Below, piece after piece: positions 1 to 10,226 of a stretch of DNA of 64,000 nucleotides; position 1 is the stretch's first letter, and each line of letters starts with the position of its first letter. The notes beneath the pieces were generated by a model. The model had not been told where the DNA came from. It worked only from the letters and a program-made list of their open reading frames with translations, and searched no databases. Source of the DNA: Pseudomonas sp. BCA17 (GTDB taxonomy: Bacteria > Pseudomonadota > Gammaproteobacteria > Pseudomonadales > Pseudomonadaceae). The position numbers and the translations under genes were made by a program. The DNA is taken from assembly GCF_004519405.1 (NCBI RefSeq), contig NZ_SGWI01000002.1, positions 620,001 to 684,000 on the forward strand, written 5' to 3'.

Positions 1-179
1 TGCCGTCCTACACCCGCTACGACGCCATGGCCAGCTACAAGCTGACCAAGAACATCGACCTGCAATTGAACGTGCAAAACCTGACCGACAAGACCTACTA
101 CGACAAAGCCTACGCGGCGCACTTCGCCAACCAGGCGGCCGGTCGTACGGCGCTGTTGACCACCAGCTTCCATTTCTAA
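1..179 (+). CDS. TonB-dependent siderophore receptor, C-terminal fragment
   Basis: The reading frame is open from the window edge (first full codon at base 3) to a TAA at 177-179. It encodes the last 58 residues of an outer-membrane beta-barrel. The segment has alternating strand character, the NLTDKTYYDKAY motif usual near the end of TonB-dependent receptors, and a terminal phenylalanine (SFHF) of the kind the BAM machinery recognises. The gene starts outside the window. A ferrisiderophore reductase begins 137 bases downstream on the same strand, which fits an iron-uptake pair like P. aeruginosa piuA-piuB, but the ligand cannot be read from this fragment. Confidence 0.85.
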   Translation, partial: PSYTRYDAMASYKLTKNIDLQLNVQNLTDKTYYDKAYAAHFANQAAGRTALLTTSFHF

Positions 180-198
180 AAACGGTCAACGCTCTGCT

Positions 199-232
199 GA
201 AAGCCCCACGCATCGGATGCGCGGGGCTTTTG
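199..232 (+). terminator. Rho-independent terminator after the receptor gene
   Basis: An inverted repeat (AAAGCCCCACGC and GCGCGGGGCTTTT, one imperfect pair) starts 20 bases after the receptor stop codon and ends in a short T run. The position and form suit an intrinsic terminator separating the receptor from the downstream reductase gene. Confidence 0.75.
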
Positions 233-315
233 CATGTAAAACAGAATGTTTCTCGACAACTCACGGCATAATGCGCGCCGTGACGAACAAACCCAGATGA
301 GCGAGGCGGTCAGAC

Positions 316-2847
316 GTGTTGAAGAAAACCCTGTTTCAGTTGCACTGGTTCTTCGGCATCACGGCCGGGCTGGTGCTGGCGTTGATGGGGATTACTGGGG
401 CTGCGGTGTCGTTTCAGGATGAAATCCTGCGGGCGCTCAACCCCACGGTACTGAGCGTGGAAAAACGCGAGGCTGGCGTGTTGCCGCCCGCAGAGCTGGT
501 ACGCAAGCTCGAAGCCCGCGAAGGCAAGACCGTGTCGATGTTGTGGGTGGAAATCGAAAGCGGCAATGCCGCACGCGTATTCTTCACCCCGCCGCCGGGC
601 GAGCGGCGTGGCCAGATGCGTTACTTCGACCCCTACACCGGCGACTACAGGGACGATGCCGTCGGCCAGGACGTCCTCGGCTTCATTCTGCAACTGCACC
701 GCTTCCTCGCCATGGGCGAAACCGGGCGCAACATCACCGGCGCCTGCACGCTGATCCTGGTGTTCTTCTGCCTCTCCGGCCTGTACCTGCGCTGGCCGCG
801 CCAAGTCGCGAATTGGCGTGCCTGGCTGACATTGGACTGGGGCAAAAAGGGTCGCAGTTTCAACTGGGACCTGCACTCGGTGTTCGGCACCTGGTGCCTG
901 TTGTTCTATCTGTTTTCGGCGCTGACCGGCTTGTATTGGTCCTACGATTGGTACCGGCAGGGGCTGACCAACCTGCTGTCAGACGCCCCGCATAACGAGC
1001 GGATGCGCAAACGTGGGCCGCCGCCCGAAGGCCCGGCCCCGGTGGCCAACTACGACGCCATCTGGAGCAGCATCTACGCCAATGCCGGCCCCGGCTTGAG
1101 CGCTTACAACATCCGTATGCCGGCCGTCGCAGGGCAACCGGCCATCGTCTACTACCTGCTCGACTCATCGCCCCACAACCAGGCGTTGAACCAGATCAAC
1201 CTGGACCCGACCACCGGCGAGGTCAAATCCCACGAGCAGTACGCCACCAAGACTCTCAAGTCCCAATGGCTCACCAGCATCTACGCGTTGCACACCGGCA
1301 GCTACTTCGGCCTGACCGGCAGGATCATCCTCACCGTGAGCTCGCTGTTGATGCCGCTGTTTTTTATCACGGGCTGGCTGCTGTACCTCGACCGTCGCCG
1401 CAAAAAACGCCAGGTGCGCGATGCACGCCAGGGCCTGAGCCAGGGCGCCAACCCGGGCAGCGCGCCGGCCTGGTTGATCGGCTTTGCCAGCCAGAGTGGC
1501 TTTGCCGAACAACTTGCATGGCAAACAGCCGGGCAATTGCAGGCCGCAGGGTTGCCGGTGAAGGTGCAGCCTTTGGGCAGCGTCAGCCAAAGCGATTTGA
1601 GCCAGTCGGAAAATGCACTGTTCGTGGTCAGTACCTTCGGTGACGGTGAAGCGCCAGACAGCGCCCGTGGTTTTGAGCGCAGCGTGCTCGGCCAGGACGT
1701 GTCCCTCAAAGGCTTGAACTACTCGGTGCTGGCCCTGGGCGATCGTCAATATGAACATTTCTGCGGCTTTGCCCGTCGCCTGCACTTCTGGCTGACCCAT
1801 CAGGGCGGCAATGCCTTGTTTGCCCCGGTGGAAGTCGACAGCGGCGACACCGCAGCCCTGTCGACCTGGCAACAACAACTGGGCCAACTCACCGGCCATA
1901 CGCCTGCAGCGGCCTGGCAGGCAGCACCGTATGAGAACTGGACCCTCGGCCAACGCACCCTGCTCAACCGCGGCAGCGTCGGCGCCGATATTTACCTGCT
2001 CGGCCTTACCCCCCCTTCGCCGCAAAGCTGGCTGGCGGGTGACCTGGTGGAAGTGCTGCCGCGCAACTGCCCGCGTGCGGTCGAACATTTCCTTGAAGGC
2101 CTGGGCCTGACCGGCAGCGACGCCGTGGTCATCGACGGTTTGACGCAACCCCTCGACCAAGCCCTGGCCAGCCGCCAACTGCCGACCCATCGCGCGCATC
2201 TGGTCGGCCTGCACGCCCAGGCGCTGGTGAACGCGCTGGTGCCGCTGGGCATGCGCGAATACTCCATCGCCTCGATTGCCAGCGATGGCGTGCTGGAGCT
2301 GATCGTGCGCCAGGAACGTCACCCCGACGGCAGCCTGGGCCTGGCGAGCGGCTGGCTGACCGAACACGCAGCGATCGGCTCGGGCATCAGCCTGCGCCTG
2401 CGTCGCAACAGCGGCTTCCACCTGCCAGACACACCGGTGCCGCTGATATTGCTGGGTAATGGCACCGGCCTGGCGGGGCTGCGCAGCTTGCTCAAGGCGC
2501 GCATTGCCGACGGCCAGCAGCGTAACTGGCTGCTGTTCGGCGAGCGCAATATCAAGCACGACTTCCTCTGCCAGGATGAACTGCAAGGCTGGTTGGCCAG
2601 CGGTGATCTGGCCCTGCTCGACCTGGCGTTTTCCCGGGACCAGGAAGAGAAAATCTACGTGCAGGACCGCCTGCGCGAGTCGGCAGACGTCCTGCGCAAA
2701 TGGCTGGCCGATGGCGCGGCCATCTACGTGTGCGGCAGTCTGCAGGGGATGGCAGCGGGCGTGGACCGCGTGCTGCATGACGTGCTCGGCAGTGAGGCAG
2801 TGGAACGCCTGATTGCGCAAGGTCGTTATCGTCGGGATGTCTACTGA
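316..2847 (+). CDS. PepSY-membrane/flavodoxin-reductase fusion, iron-siderophore reductase (PiuB type)
   Basis: This 843-residue protein combines two modules. The N-terminal part (about 1-370) has four membrane segments and matches the PepSY-associated TM family, with conserved histidines in [14 protein letters not shown] and ALHTGSYFG that could hold haem. The C-terminal part is cytoplasmic and resembles sulfite reductase flavoprotein: a flavodoxin-like domain from about residue 385 ([11 protein letters not shown]), an FAD-binding domain with the REYSIAS motif, and an NAD(P)-binding domain with GNGTGLAG and YVCGSLQG. It probably passes electrons from NAD(P)H across the inner membrane to reduce ferric siderophores. 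Length and domain order fit P. aeruginosa PA4513 (PiuB), which also lies beside a TonB receptor. The GTG start at 316 has a GAGG-type ribosome site just upstream. Substrate is inferred from the neighbour only. Confidence 0.85.
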   Translation: MLKKTLFQLHWFFGITAGLVLALMGITGAAVSFQDEILRALNPTVLSVEKREAGVLPPAELVRKLEAREGKTVSMLWVEIESGNAARVFFTPPPGERRGQMRYFDPYTGDYRDDAVGQDVLGFILQLHRFLAMGETGRNITGACTLILVFFCLSGLYLRWPRQVANWRAWLTLDWGKKGRSFNWDLHSVFGTWCLLFYLFSALTGLYWSYDWYRQGLTNLLSDAPHNERMRKRGPPPEGPAPVANYDAIWSSIYANAGPGLSAYNIRMPAVAGQPAIVYYLLDSSPHNQALNQINLDPTTGEVKSHEQYATKTLKSQWLTSIYALHTGSYFGLTGRIILTVSSLLMPLFFITGWLLYLDRRRKKRQVRDARQGLSQGANPGSAPAWLIGFASQSGFAEQLAWQTAGQLQAAGLPVKVQPLGSVSQSDLSQSENALFVVSTFGDGEAPDSARGFERSVLGQDVSLKGLNYSVLALGDRQYEHFCGFARRLHFWLTHQGGNALFAPVEVDSGDTAALSTWQQQLGQLTGHTPAAAWQAAPYENWTLGQRTLLNRGSVGADIYLLGLTPPSPQSWLAGDLVEVLPRNCPRAVEHFLEGLGLTGSDAVVIDGLTQPLDQALASRQLPTHRAHLVGLHAQALVNALVPLGMREYSIASIASDGVLELIVRQERHPDGSLGLASGWLTEHAAIGSGISLRLRRNSGFHLPDTPVPLILLGNGTGLAGLRSLLKARIADGQQRNWLLFGERNIKHDFLCQDELQGWLASGDLALLDLAFSRDQEEKIYVQDRLRESADVLRKWLADGAAIYVCGSLQGMAAGVDRVLHDVLGSEAVERLIAQGRYRRDVY

Positions 2848-2870
2848 CCCCTGATAACGCTGGAGATCAA

Positions 2871-2893
2871 TGTGGGAGCAAGCCCCTCCCACA
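2871..2893. repeat. Short REP-type palindrome
   Basis: A near-perfect inverted repeat, TGTGGGAG with CTCCCACA around a short loop, lies 23 bases after the reductase stop codon. It resembles the small GTGGGAG-type REP sequences common in P. fluorescens intergenic DNA. It could also stabilise or end the upstream transcript. Confidence 0.6.
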
Positions 2894-2951
2894 ATCCCGG
2901 CTGCATTCGAAGTCAGGCGGGTTGCATAATCCCAGCCCAGTTAAGGCTTTT

Positions 2952-3051
2952 TGTAGGAGTGAGCTTGCTCGCGAAAAACTCACAGGCGCCGCGTTCGTTC
3001 AGGCAACACGCGTTATCGTTGACGTTTTTCGCGAGCAAGCTCGCTCCTACA
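2952..3051. repeat. REP doublet (two inverted REP copies, REPIN-like)
   Basis: A left arm beginning TGTAGGAGTGAGCTTGCTCG and a right arm ending GAGCAAGCTCGCTCCTACA are inverted copies with one or two mismatches, about 40 bases apart. This is the layout of a REP doublet that folds into a long hairpin. It ends 8 bases before the phoD stop codon and separates two convergent genes, a usual place for such repeats. Confidence 0.75.
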
Positions 3052-3059
3052 GATGGCAC

Positions 3060-4607
3060 TTACGCTTGAGCGGGTTGCAGCTTCTGCTCGAACACTGACA
3101 CCCCATCCAGATCGCGAAGAATCACAGTCAGCTCCGCCGTCTGCCCATCAATCTGCACCTCGCCAAAAAACTGGAAGCCGGCGAACGGCGAGCTGTTCTG
3201 CACTGCCGGGGCCTTTTGGAAAACCACCTCGGGGCCGAACGTCTTGTCCAGTGGGTTAGGCCCGAAACTCCCCGCGTTCAACGGTCCGGCGACAAACTCC
3301 CAGAACGGCTCGAAATCCTGGAACGCCGCGCGATCCGGGTGATAGTGATGCGCCGCGCAGTAATGCACATCAGCGGTCAGCCACACGTGGTTGCGTACCT
3401 TTTGCTCCCTTAAAAAGCCCAACAACTCGGCAATTTCCAACTCACGCCCTTGGGGTGCCCCCGGGTCATTGTTGGCGATGGCTTCCCAACGCGGCACGCC
3501 TGGGCGGACCTCGCCGTCAGGCACACCGAGGCCGATGGGCATGTCGGCGGCGATGACTTTCCACTGTGCCTGCGAACCCTTGAGTTCACGCTTGAGCCAA
3601 TCCAATTGCTCGCGTCCGAGAAAGGCTTTTTCGCCGCCCAGGTTGTCGTCGTTAGGCCCGCGATAACTGCGCATATCCAATACGAATACATCCAGCAGAG
3701 GACCATAGCTGAGCTTGCGATAAATGCGCCCGCCACCGTCGGCACTCTGTCGGCGCATCGGTGAGTACTCCAGCCAGGCCTGGCGTGCGCGCCCCACCAG
3801 CGTGTTGATGTCCTTGATCTGATAACGCTCATCCAGTTGCTTGCTCGGCGACCAATTGTTGACCACTTCGTGATCGTCCCACTGCCAGATCTGCGGCACC
3901 TCGGCATTGAAGCGGCGCACGTTTTCGTCCATCAGGTTGTAACGATAATTGCCGCGATAGTCATCGAGGGTTTCAGCGACCTTGCTCTTGGCTTCAGTGG
4001 TGATGTTGCGCCAGATGCGCCCGTCCTCGACGGTGAGTTGCGCCGGCACCGGGCCGTCGGCGTAGATGGTGTCGCCGCTGTGGATAAAAAAGTCCGGCAG
4101 GCGCAGGCGCATGGCTTCATAGATGCGCATACCGCCGATGTCCGGGTTGATGCCGAAGCCTTGGCCGACGGTATCGCCGCTCCATACAAAACGGATGTCA
4201 CGACGCTGTTGCGGCACGCTGCGCAGGTGGCCGAACCAGGGCTCGCTGGCGACTCCGGTCTGGGCATCCTCGAAGTGCACGCGGTAAAAGATCGCCTGAT
4301 CGTCAGGCAAACCGGTGAGTTCGACACGGGCGGTAAAATCACTGCGCTGGTCGGCCAGAGGGGAAACAAAACGGCGAGGGTTGCTGAACACACTGCGAGT
4401 GTCCCACTCCACCACCATCCTGGCGGGGCGGTCGCTGCGGCTCCAGATCATTGCGCGGTCGCCGAGCAGGTCGCCGGACTGCACACCGTCGGTGAGTTGC
4501 GGCCGGTCCTTTACCGAAGCAATCACCGCCGGGGCCAGGCCCGGCAGTAGAATGCCGGCGCCGACGGCTTGCATCACACGGCGACGGCCGAGATTGAAGT
4601 GGCTCAT
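3060..4607 (-). CDS. phoD: Alkaline phosphatase D family protein (PhoD), Tat-exported
   Basis: The 515-residue product begins with a twin-arginine leader (GRRRVMQAVGAGILLPGLAP), so it is probably exported folded by the Tat system. The body shows the PhoD pattern: an N-terminal beta domain with GVQSGD, then the calcium/iron phosphoesterase core with WSGDTV, IHSGDTIYADGP, QWDDHEVVNNW and TADVHYCAAHHY. PhoD enzymes release phosphate from phosphodiesters and monoesters in the periplasm or outside the cell. The length is normal for the family. The start at 4607 has a GAGG-type ribosome site (GAGGGCACCTGC). It stands alone between a REP doublet and the fru operon. I did not identify a convincing Pho box in the 124 bases upstream. 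Confidence 0.92.
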   Translation of the reverse strand: MSHFNLGRRRVMQAVGAGILLPGLAPAVIASVKDRPQLTDGVQSGDLLGDRAMIWSRSDRPARMVVEWDTRSVFSNPRRFVSPLADQRSDFTARVELTGLPDDQAIFYRVHFEDAQTGVASEPWFGHLRSVPQQRRDIRFVWSGDTVGQGFGINPDIGGMRIYEAMRLRLPDFFIHSGDTIYADGPVPAQLTVEDGRIWRNITTEAKSKVAETLDDYRGNYRYNLMDENVRRFNAEVPQIWQWDDHEVVNNWSPSKQLDERYQIKDINTLVGRARQAWLEYSPMRRQSADGGGRIYRKLSYGPLLDVFVLDMRSYRGPNDDNLGGEKAFLGREQLDWLKRELKGSQAQWKVIAADMPIGLGVPDGEVRPGVPRWEAIANNDPGAPQGRELEIAELLGFLREQKVRNHVWLTADVHYCAAHHYHPDRAAFQDFEPFWEFVAGPLNAGSFGPNPLDKTFGPEVVFQKAPAVQNSSPFAGFQFFGEVQIDGQTAELTVILRDLDGVSVFEQKLQPAQA

Positions 4608-4695
4608 GCAGGTGCCCTCTTGAGTATCAAAAGGGCCAATTAACCACGCGGGGATGAAACCGTTGTGACACCGCCTTCAAGAACGGGAGATATCG

Positions 4696-4721
4696 AATGT
4701 GGAAGCTCCCCCTTCCACATT
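4696..4721. terminator. Palindrome downstream of fruA
   Basis: A perfect 10-bp stem (AATGTGGAAG with CTTCCACATT) around a six-base loop lies 11 bases beyond the fruA stop codon. There is no long T run on the minus strand, so it may be a 3-prime stabilising hairpin or a weak terminator rather than a strong intrinsic one. Confidence 0.5.
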
Positions 4722-4731
4722 CTTTACCGGA

Positions 4732-6435
4732 TCAGGCCGTTACAGCCAGCTCCACAGCTTCAGGGCGCTTGATCAGCGCATAGATCAAACCTGTCAGCAG
4801 GCTGCCGGCCACAATCGCCAGCAAGTACAGCAACGCATGGTTCATCGCGTTCGGGATCACCAGCACGAACAGGCCGCCGTGCGGCGCGGCGAGTTTGCAG
4901 CCGAAGTACATCGACAGCGCACCGGTCAAGGCGCCGCCGGCGATGCTCGACGGGATCACCCGCAGCGGGTCTTTGGCGGCGAACGGAATCGCGCCTTCAG
5001 AGATAAAGCACAAGCCTAGAATCATGGCGGCCTTGCCGGCTTCGCGCTCGGTCTGGACGAACTTGCGTCGCGCCAGAAACGTAGCGATGCCCATGCCGAT
5101 CGGTGGCACCATGCCTGCGGCCATCGTCGCGGCCATGGGCGCACCGCTCTGTGCCGCCAACAACCCAACGGAAAACGCATACGCCGCCTTGTTGATCGGC
5201 CCGCCGAGGTCCACGCACATCATGCCGCCCAGCAGAATGCCCAGAAGTACCGCGTTAGTGGTGCCCATGGTGCTGAGGAAGTCGGTCAGGCCGGTGAGCA
5301 TCCGCGCCACCGGAGGGCCTACCAGATAAATCATCGCCAACCCGGTAAACAGACTGGCCAGCAACGGAATGATCAGGATCGGCTTGAGCGCCTCCAGGCT
5401 CTGTGGCAGCTGTACCGCGCGGGTGATCAACTTGACGCAGTAACCGGCCAGGAAACCGGCGAGGATGCCACCGATAAACCCGGCGCCCAAGGTGCCCGCC
5501 AGCAAGCCTCCGATCATGCCGGGCGCCAGGCCTGGGCGGTCGGCAATCGAGTAGGCGATGTAGCCCGCCAGCAGCGGCACCATCAGCATGAAGGCCTGGT
5601 CGCCGACGATCTTCAGGGCCGAGGCCAGGGTGCCTTTTTCTTCAAAGGCATGGATGCCGAACACGAAGGACAAGGCGATCAGCAATCCGCCCGCCACCAC
5701 CATCGGCAACATGAACGACACCCCGGTGAGCAGGTGTTTGTACACCCCGGTTTTTTCCTGCTTGGCGACCGTGCCACTGGCTGCATTTTCCACAGCGCCT
5801 TCGGCCAGGGCCTTATTGAGGGTTGCCTCCGATTGCTTGAGCGCAATGCCGGTGCCGCAGCGGTAGATCTTCTTGCCGGCGAAGCGCTCGGTAGCGACTT
5901 CGATGTCCGCCGCGAGTAACACCACGTCGGCATTGGCGATAGCTTCCGGGCTCAAGGGCGTGCGAGCGCCCACCGACCCCTGGGTCTCGACCTGCAAGTC
6001 ATACCCCAAGCGCTTGGCTGTCTGCTGCAAGGCCTCGGCGGCCATGAAGGTGTGGGCGACGCCCGTGGGGCACGCGGTAATCGCGACGATACGCGGTGTG
6101 TTTTTAGCCGCCTGCTGCGCTGCGACATACACTTGGGCCTCTTCGGCACCCAGGCGCAATACCGCTTCAACATCCGCCAGCGCTTGGGCAGGTGTGCTTT
6201 GAAACACGCGCTTGCCGACAAACCGCTGCATGTCCACCGGCGTGCTGCTGACCAGCAGCACCCACTCGGCGGCATCGATGGTGGCCTGGGACAACTGCCG
6301 CTCCGGGCGTGCGACGTCCACCACCTCGACGCTGGTGCTCCAACCCTGGCGCTGCGCGGCGGCGTCCAACAAGCGAGCGCACAGCACACTGGTGACCATG
6401 CCGTTCGGGCAGGCGGTAACAATGGCTAACTTCAT
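4732..6435 (-). CDS. fruA: Fructose PTS permease, EIIB'-EIIB-EIIC
   Basis: This inner-membrane permease imports fructose and phosphorylates it to fructose 1-phosphate. An N-terminal IIB-like domain (about 1-105, TACPNGMVTS) is followed by the active IIB domain with its phosphocysteine motif (TACPTGVAHTFMAAEAL, about residues 120-140), then a IIC domain from about residue 230 with several membrane spans and the conserved GGMMCVDLGGPINKAAY loop. The ATG at 6435 is preferred to the GTG one codon upstream because AGAGGG lies six bases before it; this gives 567 residues. It is the last gene of the fruB-fruK-fruA operon and starts 11 bases after fruK. FruR probably represses it with the rest of the operon. 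Confidence 0.95.
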   Translation of the reverse strand: MKLAIVTACPNGMVTSVLCARLLDAAAQRQGWSTSVEVVDVARPERQLSQATIDAAEWVLLVSSTPVDMQRFVGKRVFQSTPAQALADVEAVLRLGAEEAQVYVAAQQAAKNTPRIVAITACPTGVAHTFMAAEALQQTAKRLGYDLQVETQGSVGARTPLSPEAIANADVVLLAADIEVATERFAGKKIYRCGTGIALKQSEATLNKALAEGAVENAASGTVAKQEKTGVYKHLLTGVSFMLPMVVAGGLLIALSFVFGIHAFEEKGTLASALKIVGDQAFMLMVPLLAGYIAYSIADRPGLAPGMIGGLLAGTLGAGFIGGILAGFLAGYCVKLITRAVQLPQSLEALKPILIIPLLASLFTGLAMIYLVGPPVARMLTGLTDFLSTMGTTNAVLLGILLGGMMCVDLGGPINKAAYAFSVGLLAAQSGAPMAATMAAGMVPPIGMGIATFLARRKFVQTEREAGKAAMILGLCFISEGAIPFAAKDPLRVIPSSIAGGALTGALSMYFGCKLAAPHGGLFVLVIPNAMNHALLYLLAIVAGSLLTGLIYALIKRPEAVELAVTA

Positions 6436-6446
6436 CACAAACCCTC

Positions 6447-7367
6447 TTATTGTTCTGTCAGCGCGCGCACGTCGACGCCGCTTTCCATACGCGCCAACAG
6501 CGCGTCATCGCTGATGCCGAAACCGATCTGCGTCACCGCCATGGCGGCAATCGCGGTGGCGCGGCGCAGGGTCTGCTCGGGGGCCTCGCCGCTGAGCAAA
6601 CCGTGCAGCATGCCGGCCAACAGCGAGTCGCCAGCACCGACGGTACTGGCAACGCTGACCTTGGGCGGCGTGGCGTGCAATGCCACGCCCGGGCGATACC
6701 AGTTCACGCCGGCAGCGCCATCGGACACCACCACATGTTCCACGCCTTGCCGATGCAGGCGGCTGACGGCGTCGGCGGCGTTATCCAGGGCTTCGGCGAG
6801 CTCTTCAGTGTTGGGTTTGACCAGCCACGGGCCTGCCTGCAAGCCGGCGCGCAGGGCTTCGCCACTGGTGTCCAGGGCGACTTTCAAGCCGAGGTCCTTC
6901 AGGGTTGCCAGCACGCCTTGGAACCACTGCGCACTGACGCCACGCGGCAAACTGCCGGCAACGACCACGGCATCATGGCCGGGCGCAATCAACGCAAGCT
7001 GATTGAGCAACGCCAACTGTGCCTGCTCGCTGACCTGCGGCCCCGGCGCGTTGATATCAGTGACGCGGCCGTCCTGTTCGGCAATCTTGATATTGCTGCG
7101 GGTTTCACCCGGCACGCGGATAAACGCATCGGCAAAACCGCGCCGCGCAATCAGCGCTTCGAAAGCCTGGGGGTTGTCCTCGCCGAGAAAGCCACCGACG
7201 GTGACCTGATGGCCCAGATCGGCCAGGACCTGGGCGACATTCACCCCCTTGCCGGCAGCGTGGGTGAGCAGCGGCTCGCTGCGGTTGACGGCACCCGGCT
7301 CCAGACGCGCCAGGCGCACCGTAAGGTCCAACGCCGGGTTCAGCGTCAGGGTCAGAATCTTTGCCAT
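6447..7367 (-). CDS. fruK: 1-phosphofructokinase
   Basis: FruK phosphorylates fructose 1-phosphate to fructose 1,6-bisphosphate with ATP. The 306-residue protein has the PfkB-family fold: the N-terminal TLNPALDLTV segment, the GGFLGEDN glycine motif, and near the end the GAGDSLLAGML signature with the catalytic aspartate. The ATG follows the fruB stop codon directly, so the two genes are translationally coupled. Its substrate, fructose 1-phosphate, is also the known inducer that releases Pseudomonas FruR, so this gene helps set induction. Confidence 0.95.
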   Translation of the reverse strand: MAKILTLTLNPALDLTVRLARLEPGAVNRSEPLLTHAAGKGVNVAQVLADLGHQVTVGGFLGEDNPQAFEALIARRGFADAFIRVPGETRSNIKIAEQDGRVTDINAPGPQVSEQAQLALLNQLALIAPGHDAVVVAGSLPRGVSAQWFQGVLATLKDLGLKVALDTSGEALRAGLQAGPWLVKPNTEELAEALDNAADAVSRLHRQGVEHVVVSDGAAGVNWYRPGVALHATPPKVSVASTVGAGDSLLAGMLHGLLSGEAPEQTLRRATAIAAMAVTQIGFGISDDALLARMESGVDVRALTEQ

Positions 7368-10226
7368 TTACACGGCCTCCACAAGGGCACGCACCTCGGC
7401 GGGCGAACCCAGCGCGAGTGCTTTTTGCGCCAGGCCCTGGGCCTCGCTCAGACTGAACTCCCGCACCCGTGCCTTCACTTCAGGAATGCTGCGGGCCGAT
7501 ACGCTCAATTCATCCACACCCAAACCGATCAGCACCGGCACCGCCAGCGGGTCCGCCGCCAACTCACCGCACACGCCGACCCATTTGCCCTGGGCATGCG
7601 CGGCACGCACGGTGATGTCGATCAGTTGCAATACGGCCGGATGCAAGCCATCAGCCTGGGCCGACAGCGTCGGGTGGCCACGGTCAATAGCCAGGGTGTA
7701 CTGGGTCAGGTCGTTGGTGCCGACACTGAAGAAATCCACCTCCTTGGCCAGCACCGGTGCCAGCAACGCGGCGGACGGCACTTCGATCATGATGCCCAGC
7801 TGCAAATCCGCCACCGGGATTTCCAGGCGCAGGCGCTCGGTCATATCTCGCGCTGCACGCCACTCGTCCACGCTGCCGACCATGGGGAACATGATGCGCA
7901 ACGGGCGGTTGTCCGCCGAGCGCAGCAACGCACGCAACTGGGCTTCCATGATCTGCGGCCGCTGCAAGGTCAGGCGAATACCGCGCACACCCAGGAAGGG
8001 GTTTTCTTCCTCGGCAATCGGCCAATAGGGCAGCGGTTTATCCCCCCCTACATCGAGGGTGCGCACCACCAGCGGGCGACCATCGAGGCCATCGAGCACG
8101 CGGCGATATTCAGCTTCCTGGGTGGCTTCATCCGGCGCCTGCGGGTGAGCCATGAAAATCAGCTCGGTGCGCAGCAGGCCAATGCCTTCGGCACCCTGCT
8201 CCACCGCACTGGCCACCCCGGCGCTTTCGCCGATATTGGCGAACACTTCAACCCCATGGCCGTCGCGGGTCAGCGCCGGTTGATGGCGCTGGGCCGAGGC
8301 AGCTTGCAAGCGCTGTTCGCGGGTGTCGCGCTCGACGACAGCACGTTGCAGGGTGCTGGCGTCGGGGTCGATATGCAGGCGGCCGCGCTGGCCGTCAAGC
8401 AACAACGACGTGCCGGACGCCAGCAGCAATACTGCCGGCCCGGCCCCCACCAGCGCGGGGATGCCCAGCGCTCGCGCGACAATGGCGCTGTGGGCCGTAG
8501 CACCACCACGGGCGGTCAGGATACCGGCGACGCGCGATGGATCGAGGCGCGCCACATCCGAAGGCCCCACTTCGTCCATCACCAGAATGTAGGGTTCATT
8601 CGGCTCCTGTGCGGTTTCCACGCCACATAACTGCGCCAGCACACGGCGGCCGATATCCCGCAGGTCGGCGGCGCGCTCCGCCAGCAAGGCGTCCTGCAAC
8701 GACTCCTGCTGCTTGGCGGCCGCTTCAATCACGCTCATCCACGCCGCTTGCGCGCTCTCGCCCTGCTTGAGGCGGGTGTCGACTTCGTCGGTCAACTCCG
8801 GGTCGTCGAGCATTTCCTGATGGGTGATGAAAATTTCGCGGATGGCCTTGGCCTGGCTGCGTTCAATCAACCCTTGGATATCGCGGCGTACGTCGGCCAG
8901 GGCCAGTTGCAGGCGCTGGCGTTCAATGGCGGAAGATTCGCCGCGCAATGGGTAATCGAACACTTGCTGGATCTGGATATGGGCCGGGCCGATGGCGATG
9001 CCGGGGGCGGCAGCAATGGCCTGGATCTGACTGCCGGACAGGGGCGCATTGAGCACTGGTTCACTGTCGGGTATTGCCGGTTGGGCGCTCACCGTCGGCA
9101 GAGGCTCGACCTCTTCGCCAAGGCCTTCTTCTACCGCCGCCAGCAAGGCAGGCAGCGCATCATCGGCAATCGTCGGCTCGGCGACAAATTCCAATACCTG
9201 GCCACGGCGGGCGCCCAGGCTCAACAACTTGCTCAGGCTTTTCACCGACACGGCGCCCACAGGGCCATCGATAATGCGTACGCGGATATCGCCGTCGAAG
9301 CTTTTCGCCAATTGCGCGAGGATCTTGGCCGGACGCGCATGCAGGCCGTGGGCATTGGCCAGGGTAATACGCGCGCTGGGCCAGTCGGCAGGCAGTTCGC
9401 CGCCGAGGACTTCGAGCACTGCACGGCTGCTGGTGGCGCGGCCCAACTCGTGGCCACGACCTTCAATCAACAACGCACACAGGCGCTCCAGCAACGTCTG
9501 GTGCGCTTCGCCCAGGCTCGCCAGGCAGAACAGACCGTTAAGCGGCTGCCCAAGGTAGCGCATGGGTTTGTCCGGGGTGACAAACGCCAGGCCGGGGCGC
9601 TTGACCGTCTGCTCGCTGTGCAGCCACCAGAGGCCATCGCCCAGGGGCAGCGCGTCGACTTGCTGCAATACCGCGGCGAAACCATTGCTCACACAATCGG
9701 CCTGGCGCAACAGGCGGGCGCCGCGCCAAACCAACTCTTCAAAATCATCGGCGGACACGCCCAGGCTGATCATCTGTGCATCCAGTGCCAGTTCCTGCGG
9801 CGCGCCTTGCAGCAGCTTCAACAAGGCGTCGGCGGAACCGGCGCGACGCAGCGCCTGGCCCAGGTCGGTCTCGCCGAGGGCACGGGTCAGCAGTTGCAGC
9901 AAGCGCAGGTGCTCATCGGATTTGGCCGCGATGCCGATCGCCAGGTAAACGATCTGGCCGTCGCCCCAGTCCACCCCTTCGGGGAACTGCAACAGGCGCA
10001 CGCCGGTGGAAAACACCTGGTCGCGGGTTTCGGGAGTACCGTGGGGAATGGCGATGCCTTGGCCAAGAAACGTCGAGCCTTGGGCTTCACGGCCTTGCAA
10101 GCCACTGAGGTAGCCCTCGGCGACCAGGCCATCGGCCACCAATTTGTCAGCAAGCAAATGCAAGGCGGCAGATTTATCCACAGCCACCTGGCCCATGGAT
10201 ATCTGCTCTACAGTGAGCTCCAGCAT
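7368..10226 (-). CDS. fruB: Multiphosphoryl transfer protein, EIIA-HPr-EI
   Basis: One 952-residue protein carries the whole soluble phosphoryl chain for fructose uptake. EIIA-Fru is at about 1-145 with the phosphohistidine in IAIPHGTPE (His62). A linker or M-like region runs to about 280. HPr follows, with its active histidine in HGLHARPA (His296). Enzyme I runs from about 400 to the end, with RGGATAHSAI (His579) and the PEP-binding motif FFSVGTNDLTQY. Phosphate passes PEP to EI to HPr to EIIA to FruA. The length and domain order are those of Pseudomonas FruB. It is the first gene of the operon and is transcribed divergently from fruR across a 294-base gap that holds the FruR operator. Confidence 0.96.
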   Translation of the reverse strand: MLELTVEQISMGQVAVDKSAALHLLADKLVADGLVAEGYLSGLQGREAQGSTFLGQGIAIPHGTPETRDQVFSTGVRLLQFPEGVDWGDGQIVYLAIGIAAKSDEHLRLLQLLTRALGETDLGQALRRAGSADALLKLLQGAPQELALDAQMISLGVSADDFEELVWRGARLLRQADCVSNGFAAVLQQVDALPLGDGLWWLHSEQTVKRPGLAFVTPDKPMRYLGQPLNGLFCLASLGEAHQTLLERLCALLIEGRGHELGRATSSRAVLEVLGGELPADWPSARITLANAHGLHARPAKILAQLAKSFDGDIRVRIIDGPVGAVSVKSLSKLLSLGARRGQVLEFVAEPTIADDALPALLAAVEEGLGEEVEPLPTVSAQPAIPDSEPVLNAPLSGSQIQAIAAAPGIAIGPAHIQIQQVFDYPLRGESSAIERQRLQLALADVRRDIQGLIERSQAKAIREIFITHQEMLDDPELTDEVDTRLKQGESAQAAWMSVIEAAAKQQESLQDALLAERAADLRDIGRRVLAQLCGVETAQEPNEPYILVMDEVGPSDVARLDPSRVAGILTARGGATAHSAIVARALGIPALVGAGPAVLLLASGTSLLLDGQRGRLHIDPDASTLQRAVVERDTREQRLQAASAQRHQPALTRDGHGVEVFANIGESAGVASAVEQGAEGIGLLRTELIFMAHPQAPDEATQEAEYRRVLDGLDGRPLVVRTLDVGGDKPLPYWPIAEEENPFLGVRGIRLTLQRPQIMEAQLRALLRSADNRPLRIMFPMVGSVDEWRAARDMTERLRLEIPVADLQLGIMIEVPSAALLAPVLAKEVDFFSVGTNDLTQYTLAIDRGHPTLSAQADGLHPAVLQLIDITVRAAHAQGKWVGVCGELAADPLAVPVLIGLGVDELSVSARSIPEVKARVREFSLSEAQGLAQKALALGSPAEVRALVEAV

